DNA of 7,408 nucleotides from CG2-30-36-16 sp964372115 (GCA_964372115.1 CAYJPN010000066.1:1-7408), one strand, 5' to 3'; shown: positions 1-5,832, counted from the first letter of the stretch. Translations and numbers: made by a program. Notes: generated from the sequence alone by a model not told the origin.

Positions 1-2
1 CC

Positions 3-731
3 GGAACTTCTGGCGGCGTCTTTCTTTCCACCAACAACGGCACAAGCTGGACTGTGGTCAATTCTGGTTTGACCAATACTGCTGTACTTGCCCTTGCCGT
101 CTCCGGCTCGAATCTCTTTGCCGGAACTCGGGGCGGCGGCGTCTGGAGACGTCCGCTCGATGAAATGATACCTGTTGAACTCACATCATTCGCAGCATCA
201 GTACAGGAAAATAAAGTTGTTCTTAACTGGGCAACGGCAACTGAAACTAATAATCAGGGATTTGAGATTGAAAGAAAACTATTCGGCAGTAATTATGAAA
301 AAATTGGATATGTAACTGGTTTCGGAACGACAACCGAACTAAAATCATATTCATTTAAAGATGAAAATATTACAAGTGGAAAATATTCATATAGATTAAA
401 ACAGATTGACTTTGACGGAACATTTGAATACTCAAATGTGATAGAAGTAGAAGTTGACTTTACTCCCAAAGAGTATACACTCTATCAAAACTACCCCAAC
501 CCATTTAACCCAAGCACAACAATCAGCTTCTCAATTCCTGAGGGAAGTTTTGTAACGCTTAAAATTTATGATATGCTTGGAAGAGAAGTAGCGATTCTTA
601 TCTCCGAAGAATTATCTTCCGGAACCTACTCACAGCAATGGAATGCGGTAGGGTTAGCAGGCGGAATTTACTTCTATAGTTTGCAAGCAGGTTCTTTCGT
701 TGAGACCATGAAACTCGTTTTGCTTAAGTAA
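3..731 (+). CDS. C-terminal part of a secreted beta-propeller-repeat protein with T9SS type A sorting tail (5' end outside window)
   Basis: The frame is open to the left edge, so the GTG at 54 is not a real start; 242 residues are visible. Residues 1-50 hold the end of a propeller-like repeat (STNNGTSW, SGLTNT, SGSNLFAGT). It recurs every 40 residues, and the DNA word CCGGAACT repeats exactly 120 bases apart (1 and 121). Residues 57-154 form a fibronectin-III-like linker (PVELTSF, LNWATATETNN, YRLKQIDFDG). Residues 155-242 are the Por secretion tail, with YPNPFNP at 164-170, LKIYDMLGREV and a terminal VLLK. By family knowledge the tail is recognised by the type IX secretion system and removed at the cell surface. 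The propeller part is visibly richer in G and C than the rest, with a sharp change near base 170. The linker and tail are paralogous to those of the gene at 2767. The ligand is unknown. Confidence 0.93.
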   Translation, partial: GTSGGVFLSTNNGTSWTVVNSGLTNTAVLALAVSGSNLFAGTRGGGVWRRPLDEMIPVELTSFAASVQENKVVLNWATATETNNQGFEIERKLFGSNYEKIGYVTGFGTTTELKSYSFKDENITSGKYSYRLKQIDFDGTFEYSNVIEVEVDFTPKEYTLYQNYPNPFNPSTTISFSIPEGSFVTLKIYDMLGREVAILISEELSSGTYSQQWNAVGLAGGIYFYSLQAGSFVETMKLVLLK

Positions 732-735
732 AACG
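716..735. repeat. Near-perfect 20-bp palindrome over the stop codon of the first gene
   Basis: Arms CGTTTT (716-721) and AAAACG (730-735) enclose CTTAAG (723-728), with one G/T wobble between. The stop codon lies in the right half. It could help stop transcription, but no T-run follows, and chance is possible. Confidence 0.4.
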
Positions 736-870
736 AAAGCGGAAATCTTTTCCCGCTAGAAGCGGGATTGGCACCCAAAATAATTAATACGGTAGTGTTG
801 TGTTTAACAACTTGTCCCGTCCGTTATCCGTTAGCTAACGGAAACGGACTGACGGTTAAAACGCCGTTAT
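736..870 (+). repeat. Intergenic element copy A (5'-truncated), ending in GCCGTTAT
   Basis: This is the shortest copy. It lacks both known 5' modules and the CCTTCC hairpin, and starts at GGAAATC (741), which other copies carry just after that hairpin. It has the optional CCCGC/GCGGG hairpin (752-766), then GTGTTGTG, the long terminal hairpin (817-855) and GCCGTTAT (863-870), 24 bases before the next start codon. TTTAAC (803-808) pairs with GTTAAA (855-860), so most of the 3' part can fold as one rod. The truncation suggests that the junction with the T9SS gene arose by recombination or deletion and may mark the array edge. Confidence 0.8.
817..855. repeat. Terminal hairpin of copy A
   Basis: A perfect 14-bp palindrome CCGTTAGCTAACGG (828-841) sits inside GTCCGTT (819-825)/AACGGAC (843-849), with the outermost CCGTC/GACGG pairing in competition. 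The arms differ by unpaired bases (AT against A, and a 4-base bulge). Such asymmetric rods are typical of the folded strand of integron attC sites. Copy B has a shorter version and copy F a longer one. Confidence 0.75.
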
Positions 871-884
871 ATGTTTTTTCAAAT

Positions 885-890
885 AGGAGA
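885..890 (+). promoter_or_regulatory. Ribosome binding site fixing the start of the small secreted protein
   Basis: AGGAGA lies 4 bases before the ATG at 895. An in-frame ATG at 871 belongs to the repeat end (GTTATATG) and has no such site, so 895 is preferred. The word CAAATAGGAG also precedes the lipoprotein gene at 5179. Confidence 0.7.
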
Positions 891-894
891 TCAA

Positions 895-1356
895 ATGAAA
901 TTATTAAAAATATTTGTGGTTCTCGTTTTTTTATCATCCGTAAAATTGTTTGCACAATCATCATTTGAGAGCTTCTTAAATGATCCTTTTGATCAAACAA
1001 TAACTACTATTAAAGAAAAACTTGGTGAAAAAAAATACGAAGAGAAAGAAGTTAAAGGCTTCCCTACGTTAAGTTATTACGATTGGTTTGATCCGTTCTC
1101 AATAAGTATCCAATATATTTTCAATAAAAATGGAACACTTGTGAGTAAATCCATAACGAATGGTAAAGAAAATGAAAAAGACGCAGATAAAATATTTGAT
1201 CTATTAAAAGAAATGATAATAAATAAACATGGTACAATTTATACAGATAACAGTATGCTTGTTGTAACAATGCTTATATGGAAGAGTGCTGATAATCTTT
1301 CCATTATGCTTATTCGTAAAGGTGATTCTTCTAAAATGTTAATTATAAAAATGTAA
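895..1356 (+). CDS. Small secreted protein of unknown function
   Basis: The product is 153 residues. Residues 1-20 form a signal peptide: a lysine-containing start, a hydrophobic core (IFVVLVFLSS) and a likely cut after LFA, giving QSSFESF. The mature part is charged and lysine-rich, with an aromatic patch (YYDWFDPFS, 61-69). Its C-terminal half resembles small periplasmic proteins in which a short KHG or KYG motif is followed by a central W and a beta-rich end (NKHG 110-113, MLIWKS 126-131, SIMLIRKGD, MLIIKM). That resemblance is from pattern memory and gives no function. No catalytic motif or cysteine is visible. The start at 895 gives a clean signal peptide; starting at 871 would add eight residues encoded by the repeat end. 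The gene stands alone between copies A and B, so it is probably transcribed as a single-gene unit. Confidence 0.86.
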   Translation: MKLLKIFVVLVFLSSVKLFAQSSFESFLNDPFDQTITTIKEKLGEKKYEEKEVKGFPTLSYYDWFDPFSISIQYIFNKNGTLVSKSITNGKENEKDADKIFDLLKEMIINKHGTIYTDNSMLVVTMLIWKSADNLSIMLIRKGDSSKMLIIKM

Positions 1357-1372
1357 TACTTATTAGATTGAT

Positions 1373-1594
1373 AAACAGCTAACAAGTTATTCCGATTAAA
1401 GTCAACTTAAAATTTAGATGTTCGTTAAAATTTATTAAATTCTTTCGTGGCGCAGCTATCCCGTAAGAAGAATATAACCCTTCCTTTTGCGGATGTAAAA
1501 AGTAGAAGGAATTAAATAAAATTAATTACGGTGTTGTGGTTTAATAACCCGTCCCGTCCGTTAGTCAACGGACTGACGGTTAACATGCCGTTAT
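1373..1594 (+). repeat. Intergenic element copy B (short 5' module), ending in GCCGTTAT
   Basis: It begins with AAACAGCTAAC (1373-1383), which is complementary at 9 of 11 positions to GTTATATGTTT (866-876) in front of the same gene. The short AT-rich module follows (GTTATTCCG, TTAAAGTCAAC), as in copy F. Next come a degraded CTTTCG...CCCGTAAG stem (1442-1466), the CCTTCC/AAAAAG-TA-GAAGG hairpin (1479-1509), GTGTTGTG, the terminal hairpin (GTCCGTT 1556-1562/AACGGAC 1567-1573, loop AGTC) and GCCGTTAT at 1587-1594. The optional CCCGC hairpin is absent. The 263 bases between the genes hold nothing else recognisable. Confidence 0.85.
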
Positions 1595-1607
1595 GTGACC
1601 AAATAAT

Positions 1608-1612
1608 AAAGG
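1608..1612 (+). promoter_or_regulatory. Ribosome binding site supporting a TTG start
   Basis: AAAGG lies 7 bases before the TTG at 1620. The only nearby in-frame ATG (1593, in the repeat end) is followed directly by TGA, and the protein has no internal methionine, so TTG is the only reasonable start. Confidence 0.6.
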
Positions 1613-1619
1613 TAAAATA

Positions 1620-2240
1620 TTGAGCGCAAAAAGAATTGGGACAAAATTAGATGGTGTTAGAATTATAATTGATGAAAATATAAAACCAGATATATCTATT
1701 TATTATTATCCATATTATATCCGTCAAAATACGAACGACTTTGATACAAAGGATAGCGATTATTTAGTTGAACTCTCGAATCAAGATTATAAAATAGAAG
1801 TTTATGAAGCTTATAGTCGACCACTATCTGATTGGCCAGAAATAGTTGATATTGTTCTAACATTTATTTCACTTAGAATATTAGAGGGCTTTTTTACAGA
1901 TATTGGTTCTGACATTTATACAAAGATTAAAACAAAACTTAAAAATATTGCACCGATTTGGAAAGATAGAAGAGGAAAGGAAGTTAGAACTGGTATTCAC
2001 ATTTGCTATACTCAACTAATAGAAAATAGAGAAGTAAATATAAAAGTTGCAATAAAAATAGATGACCTAGATAATCTAAATACAGAACCCTTTACTTTAC
2101 AAACTATCAATAAATTTATCAGTGATATTTTTGATGATATTGATTTTAAAGAAGTTTTAGTTGCCAAAACAAATGAGTTCCCTTTTTGGAAAGTTATCAG
2201 CTATTATGATAAAAATGGCAAATACGTTCGAATAAGATAA
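1620..2240 (+). CDS. Orphan cytosolic protein of unknown function, TTG start
   Basis: The product is 206 residues; I do not recognise a family. There is no signal peptide, lipobox or clear membrane span. The N-terminal part (1-65) looks beta-rich and aromatic (ISIYYYPYYI, 25-34). Residues 72-110 look like one long amphipathic helix: a hydrophobic half (IVDIVLTFISLRILEGFF, 75-92) followed by a lysine-rich half (YTKIKTKLKN). Residues 125-148 alternate like beta strands (IHICYTQL, VNIKVAIKI). An acidic stretch (FISDIFDDIDF, 166-176) precedes the end. Apart from the assigned TTG start it has no methionine, and it is very rich in I, K, N and D, matching an AT-rich gene. It stands alone between copies B and C. 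A hydrophobic-then-basic helix could touch a membrane or be a packing helix; neither can be chosen from the sequence. Confidence 0.85.
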   Translation: MSAKRIGTKLDGVRIIIDENIKPDISIYYYPYYIRQNTNDFDTKDSDYLVELSNQDYKIEVYEAYSRPLSDWPEIVDIVLTFISLRILEGFFTDIGSDIYTKIKTKLKNIAPIWKDRRGKEVRTGIHICYTQLIENREVNIKVAIKIDDLDNLNTEPFTLQTINKFISDIFDDIDFKEVLVAKTNEFPFWKVISYYDKNGKYVRIR

Positions 2241-2243
2241 ACG

Positions 2244-2588
2244 TTGTATAACGTTACAAGGATTCATACCGAACCCCGAAAAAAAACGGGGTAAACTGCG
2301 CTGAGGTATGGCATAGCCATCACTATGTGATAATCCAGTGTCCCCGTAAAGAAACGGGGTCTATGGATGGACTAAGCCCCGACAAACAAAATGGCGGGAA
2401 AGCTCCAAGCAACTTAACGCGGAGACTTGTATTTTTAATAGTATATATTATAAGTGTGTTAACTCTTTCGAGATGTAAATAACCCGAAAGAAGAATATAA
2501 CCCTTTCTTTTTGCGTATGTAAAAAGTAGAAGGAAATTTTTTCCCGAAGGGATGGATACCCAAAAATAAAATTAACTGCGGTGTTGTG
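2244..2588 (+). repeat. Intergenic element copy C (long structured 5' module; 3' end missing)
   Basis: It starts at TTGTATAAC (2244-2252) after the stop codon, then CGTTACAAGG. The long module follows, with hairpins CCCCG/CGGGG (2274-2291 and 2342-2359), a GC-rich hairpin (2377-2398) and AGCTCC/GGAGACT. After that come CTTTCG/CGAAAG, a CCTTTC-type hairpin (2502-2533) and an imperfect CCCGAAGGG block. It ends at GTGTTGTG (2581-2588), where the sequence departs from all other copies; the terminal hairpin and GCCGTTAT are missing. It also carries about 22 extra bases (2310-2331) compared with D and E. Confidence 0.85.
2401..2436 (+). terminator. Possible intrinsic terminator inside copy C
   Basis: An AGCTCC/GGAGACT stem with a GCG-type inner part is followed after two bases by ATTTTT (2431-2436). 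The same arrangement occurs in copies D and E, each downstream of a gene and upstream of the next. The stem has one mismatch here, so the call is tentative. Confidence 0.35.
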
Positions 2589-2766
2589 CAAGCTGACAAT
2601 ATTTTTAAAACGAAGAAATTATTACTACTCCGCTAAGTCTAGTTTGGTTTTATTGCTTATTTCGACGTGTACAGTTTAGTATGATAATTTCTATTAGAGA
2701 AATTATAAAAATTAAAGGCTGTCAATAGGTGTTGACGGTATTTTAAAATAAAAAAATGGAGCTGTT
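2589..2766 (+). promoter_or_regulatory. Leader of the FG-GAP gene with three inverted repeats
   Basis: These 178 bases match no other copy of the element. They hold a perfect 9-bp stem ATAATTTCT/AGAAATTAT (2684-2692/2698-2706, loop ATTAG), then CTGTCAA/TTGACGG (2719-2725/2732-2738, one wobble), then the palindrome TATTTTAAAATA (2739-2750). GGAG (2758-2761) lies 5 bases before the start codon. Such a series could be an operator or a folded mRNA leader. I see no confident promoter and no gene. Confidence 0.45.
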
Positions 2767-4821
2767 ATGAAAAAATTTACGTTTTTCCTATTATTATTTT
2801 TTGCCACTTTTAATTTCGCGCAGGTTCACGTGCTTACAGCGTTTAACGCTGCAAGTATTAACCAATCCATTCCCGATAGTCTTCGTCCATATTTTGAATC
2901 TGACAGAGGGATTAGGTCTGTTTGTGTTGCCCCGGACATGGACAATGACGGCAAGTATGAATATTTAGTTACCGACTATTCAAACCGTGGGCGCGTGCAC
3001 GTTATGGAGGTGAATAGTTCAGGTGATCTTGAAATCGTTTGGTCATCGCCACTAAATGCTCAGGGCGGCGGCAGCACACCGCGTTGGGTGCGCACTGGTG
3101 ATTTAGATGGGGACGGTAAGGGTGAAATAATATTTCCAAATAGCCTAAATTCATCAACCGATATCCGAGTTCGTGTATTTGAATGGGATGGAAGCGGAGA
3201 TAATAGTTATGTTGAAGTAAGCAATATGCCCAAAGATGTATTTGCATCTCAAGGTGTTGGCAATTTTCGGACTAACAGGGAAACAGCTGAGGTTTATGAT
3301 TTTGATGGCGATGGAAGAGATGAGTTAATAATGTCTAATCGCGATAATAGAGTATATGTTATCGGTGTTAGTAACAGCGGTTTTGGTGGGTGGCAGCTAG
3401 AAGGCGGCTCGCCTGCTCTTGTCCCAAAAATCGGGGCTGGTTCACATTGGCATTCTGTTCCAGCCGATATTAACGGCGATGGGGATATCGAGATAATAAA
3501 TCATTATTGGAATTTTTACGGTTTTTATTCTATAAATCCTACTGGCGCCAATACTTATATGTATCCCGACACTGCTCAAGTAAACGAATGGATAGAATTT
3601 ATGTACCCTGATGACGCAGTAGCTTATTTGGGAATTAAACCTGTTGATGTTGACGGTGACGGAAAAGATGAAATAGCCGGGATTGCTTACTCGTCTAATT
3701 ATGATGTAACACTGGTTTCAATTCCCCAAGGTGGAGACGAACTTTATTCTTGGCAGCCGGGAAATTTTGGTGTAGTAGGCACAAACTTGTGGGAACTAGG
3801 AGGGGATGCGACCGGCGACGTTTGGGGGATTGGGGCTGCTGATTTAAATGCGAACGGCAGAACAGAAATTCTTGCCGGAGGAACCAATGGATACACTGTA
3901 ACTGCCGTTGAATATTCCGGCGCAGGAAGTCTACTAAATGAAGCAAGCTACGAAAAGCGGCTTGTTTTTAAAGGCATTGAGCCATACATATTCAAATATG
4001 TTAATATATATAAAAACGGTGTACAGATTGATACTATATTTACCGAAGGTCCGTTTGTTTCAAGAATGTTTTCTAGCTTTGACAGCAATGGAGACGGACG
4101 ACAGGAAGTAGCACTAACTTTTCAAATTGTTCCGGATTCGATTCATTATAAATATTACACTTTTAATTCTTCTTCAGGTCAATATATTCTAGACTCAGCA
4201 GTTGCACAGTTTAATTTAAGACAAATAAGTCTTTTAGTGCTGGAGGCAGATTATGCCATACCGGTTGAATTAGTCTCTTTTACCGCGTCTTCCGTGGATG
4301 ACGGAGTTTCTCTTGAATGGTCAACTGCTACAGAAAAAAACAATTTTGGTTTTTATATTGAAAGGAAAACCACAGGAGAATGGTCGGCTGTTGACTTTAT
4401 CAAAGGAGCAGGCACTAGTACGGAAACACATGACTATAAGTATATTGACAAACATCAAAATTTACTAGGTATTAGCAGCGTTTATTATAGAATTAAACAA
4501 GTTGATTTTGATGGCTCGGTGCAATATTCCAATATTGAAAGCATCAATTTATCACCGTATCAGTTTGTTCTGGAACGGAACTATCCTAATCCATTCAATC
4601 CATCAACGAAGATTCGTTACGCTGTACCAAGCAAAACATTTGTTACGCTAAAAGTCTTTGATATTCTTGGGAAGGAAGTGAAATCGCTTGTGAACGAAGC
4701 AAAAGAACCGGGATATTATGAAGTTGAGTTTGACGGATCAAAATTATCAAGTGGTGTTTATTTATACCGCATGCAATCCGGCAATTTTGCAGATGTAAAG
4801 AAGTTTGTATTATTAAAATAA
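2767..4821 (+). CDS. Secreted FG-GAP/VCBS-repeat protein with T9SS type A sorting tail
   Basis: The product is 684 residues and complete. Residues 1-19 are a signal peptide (KKFTFFLLLFF, end NFAQ). Residues about 45-455 carry seven calcium-loop repeats of FG-GAP/VCBS type: DMDNDGKYE 58, DLDGDGKGE 112, DFDGDGRDE 178, DINGDGDIE 234, DVDGDGKDE 294, DLNANGRTE 359 (loop weakened) and FDSNGDGRQE 438. Seven such repeats fit one closed beta-propeller that binds calcium. Residues 498-597 form a fibronectin-III-like linker (PVELVSF, LEWSTATEKNN, YYRIKQVDFDG). Residues 598-684 are the T9SS tail (YPNPFNP 606-612, LKVFDILGKEV, final VLLK). By family knowledge it would cross the inner membrane by Sec and the outer membrane by the type IX system, ending on the surface or outside; adhesion or binding is plausible but not shown. 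GGAG sits 5 bases before the ATG. It is far larger than the neighbouring genes and has its own leader, so it may not be a cassette gene. Confidence 0.96.
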   Translation: MKKFTFFLLLFFATFNFAQVHVLTAFNAASINQSIPDSLRPYFESDRGIRSVCVAPDMDNDGKYEYLVTDYSNRGRVHVMEVNSSGDLEIVWSSPLNAQGGGSTPRWVRTGDLDGDGKGEIIFPNSLNSSTDIRVRVFEWDGSGDNSYVEVSNMPKDVFASQGVGNFRTNRETAEVYDFDGDGRDELIMSNRDNRVYVIGVSNSGFGGWQLEGGSPALVPKIGAGSHWHSVPADINGDGDIEIINHYWNFYGFYSINPTGANTYMYPDTAQVNEWIEFMYPDDAVAYLGIKPVDVDGDGKDEIAGIAYSSNYDVTLVSIPQGGDELYSWQPGNFGVVGTNLWELGGDATGDVWGIGAADLNANGRTEILAGGTNGYTVTAVEYSGAGSLLNEASYEKRLVFKGIEPYIFKYVNIYKNGVQIDTIFTEGPFVSRMFSSFDSNGDGRQEVALTFQIVPDSIHYKYYTFNSSSGQYILDSAVAQFNLRQISLLVLEADYAIPVELVSFTASSVDDGVSLEWSTATEKNNFGFYIERKTTGEWSAVDFIKGAGTSTETHDYKYIDKHQNLLGISSVYYRIKQVDFDGSVQYSNIESINLSPYQFVLERNYPNPFNPSTKIRYAVPSKTFVTLKVFDILGKEVKSLVNEAKEPGYYEVEFDGSKLSSGVYLYRMQSGNFADVKKFVLLK

Positions 4822-4824
4822 ATA

Positions 4825-5149
4825 TTAACCTAACGTTACAAGGATTCATATCAAGCCCCGTAAAAAAACGGGGGTAAACTGCGCTGAGGTATAATCAGGT
4901 GTCCCCGTAAAGAAACGGGGTCTATGGATGGACTAAGTCCCGCCAAACAAAATGGCGGGCAAGCTCCAAGCGGCTACATGCGGAGACTTGTATTTTCAAT
5001 AGCACATTTTATAAGTGTGTTAACTCTTACGGGATATCGTTATCCCGCAAGCAAAAATAACCCTTCCTTTTTGCGTATGTAAAAAGTAGAAGGAAATCTT
5101 TAAAATAAAATTAATTGCGGTGTTGTGTTTTAACATAACACGCCGTTAT
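4825..5149 (+). repeat. Intergenic element copy D (long structured 5' module), ending in GCCGTTAT
   Basis: It starts TTAACCTAAC, then GTTACAAGGATTCATA. Hairpins are CCCCGT/ACGGGG (4856-4873 and 4903-4920), CCCGCCA/TGGCGGG (4939-4959) and CAAGCTCC/GGAGACTTG (4960-4990). The shared 3' part follows: CTTACGGGAT/ATCCCGCAAG (one mismatch), CCTTCC hairpin 5062-5093, GTGTTGTG, then a small loop directly to GCCGTTAT (5142-5149). The optional CCCGC hairpin and the long terminal hairpin are both absent, so this copy shows the minimal 3' end. The 357-base gap between genes is almost wholly this element. Confidence 0.87.
4960..4996 (+). terminator. Possible intrinsic terminator inside copy D
   Basis: The CAAGCTCC/GGAGACTTG stem (one extra A in the right arm) is followed by TATTTT. 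It lies downstream of the T9SS cargo gene and would insulate the lipoprotein gene from it. The T-run is only four bases. Confidence 0.35.
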
Positions 5150-5165
5150 ATGCTAAATTACAAAT

Positions 5166-5170
5166 AGGAG
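5166..5170 (+). promoter_or_regulatory. Ribosome binding site of the lipoprotein gene
   Basis: AGGAG lies 8 bases before the ATG at 5179. A five-codon frame begins at the ATG of the repeat end (5150) and stops at the TAG that overlaps this site (5165-5167), so it could act as a tiny upstream reading frame. Confidence 0.65.
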
Positions 5171-5178
5171 TATATTTT

Positions 5179-5832
5179 ATGCGATCGAATTTAATTTTCC
5201 TCGTTTTATCTCTAATTATCTTTTTTGAGGGATGCAAAAAAGAAGACAGTAATCCAGTTGACAGTAACAATATTTCCAATGTAATATCTATCAGTGGAAA
5301 ATTTGAAAACTGGAATCAAGGGACAGATAAAATATTAAAAATTACTATTAGAGATTCTACGTATCACCCTTTCGGTCAATCAACAATAGATGTAAATGGA
5401 AACTTTAGTATTTCATCAATGGATGCTGTACCAGATTATATGTTAAATCCAATTAATTCAGTATGGGCAACTCCTGGTTTAGTATTTTCTAATTCTTCTA
5501 CAAAAATAAATAAGAATAAAGTTCGCATTCAAATATTTTCTGGCAACTCTTCAGTTCCATATTTTGATAATGAGATTGAAAAAGAGTTCATTCAAAGTTC
5601 TTCCACTTATACAACTGGTGATTTTTATATAAAATATGTTTATTTAGACAATGCTGTTAATGTCAGCGGCACTTACACCGAATCTACATATGAATACAAT
5701 TATAATTTAAAGTTTAAAAAAGGATGGAATGCATACTGTGTTAAAATCAACGAATATAATCCTACGTCATTCTTACTTAAGCAAGAGTTAACTACAGACA
5801 TACCTGAGGGCGGGAAATGGGTTTTAAAATAA
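5179..5832 (+). CDS. Lipoprotein of unknown function, probably surface exposed
   Basis: The product is 217 residues. Residues 1-18 are a lipoprotein signal peptide (hydrophobic IFLVLSLIIFF) with FEGC as lipobox and Cys19 as the lipid-bearing residue; F at -3 and E at -2 are not canonical but the context is clear. Cys19 is followed by KKED, which resembles the K-(D/E)2 export signal that sends some Bacteroidota lipoproteins to the cell surface. Residues 36-80 look like a small beta domain (ISISGKFENW, IDVNGNFSIS). The rest is rich in S, T, N and Y and probably all-beta. It ends KKGWNAYCVK ... PEGGKWVLK, a style I associate with lipoproteins of this lineage but cannot name. No enzyme motif is visible. 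It is the only gene between copies D and E. Confidence 0.9.
   Translation: MRSNLIFLVLSLIIFFEGCKKEDSNPVDSNNISNVISISGKFENWNQGTDKILKITIRDSTYHPFGQSTIDVNGNFSISSMDAVPDYMLNPINSVWATPGLVFSNSSTKINKNKVRIQIFSGNSSVPYFDNEIEKEFIQSSSTYTTGDFYIKYVYLDNAVNVSGTYTESTYEYNYNLKFKKGWNAYCVKINEYNPTSFLLKQELTTDIPEGGKWVLK

Noticed and set aside
752..766. Terminator of the first gene (CCCGC/GCGGG hairpin)
   Set aside because: No T-run follows, and the same hairpin sits in the middle of copy F far from any stop codon, so it belongs to the element.
789..872. Promoter in the 3' part of the element (TTG, about 19 bases, TATATG)
   Set aside because: It is similar in spacing to the Bacteroidota -33/-7 pattern, but the -7 TAnnTTTG is not matched in any copy, so it is too weak to list as a feature.
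768..968. A + strand open frame of 66 codons
   Set aside because: It runs through copy A and into the signal peptide of the real gene at 895 in another frame, and has no ribosome binding site.
2252..2460. Group II intron inserted in attC sites
   Set aside because: Introns of class C target attC, and the module is structured, but I find no domain V with its AGC triad and GAAA-type loop, and no reverse transcriptase.
3002..3946. Two - strand open frames opposite the FG-GAP gene
   Set aside because: They are shadows of the repeat-rich + strand gene, H- and L-rich, without start signals.
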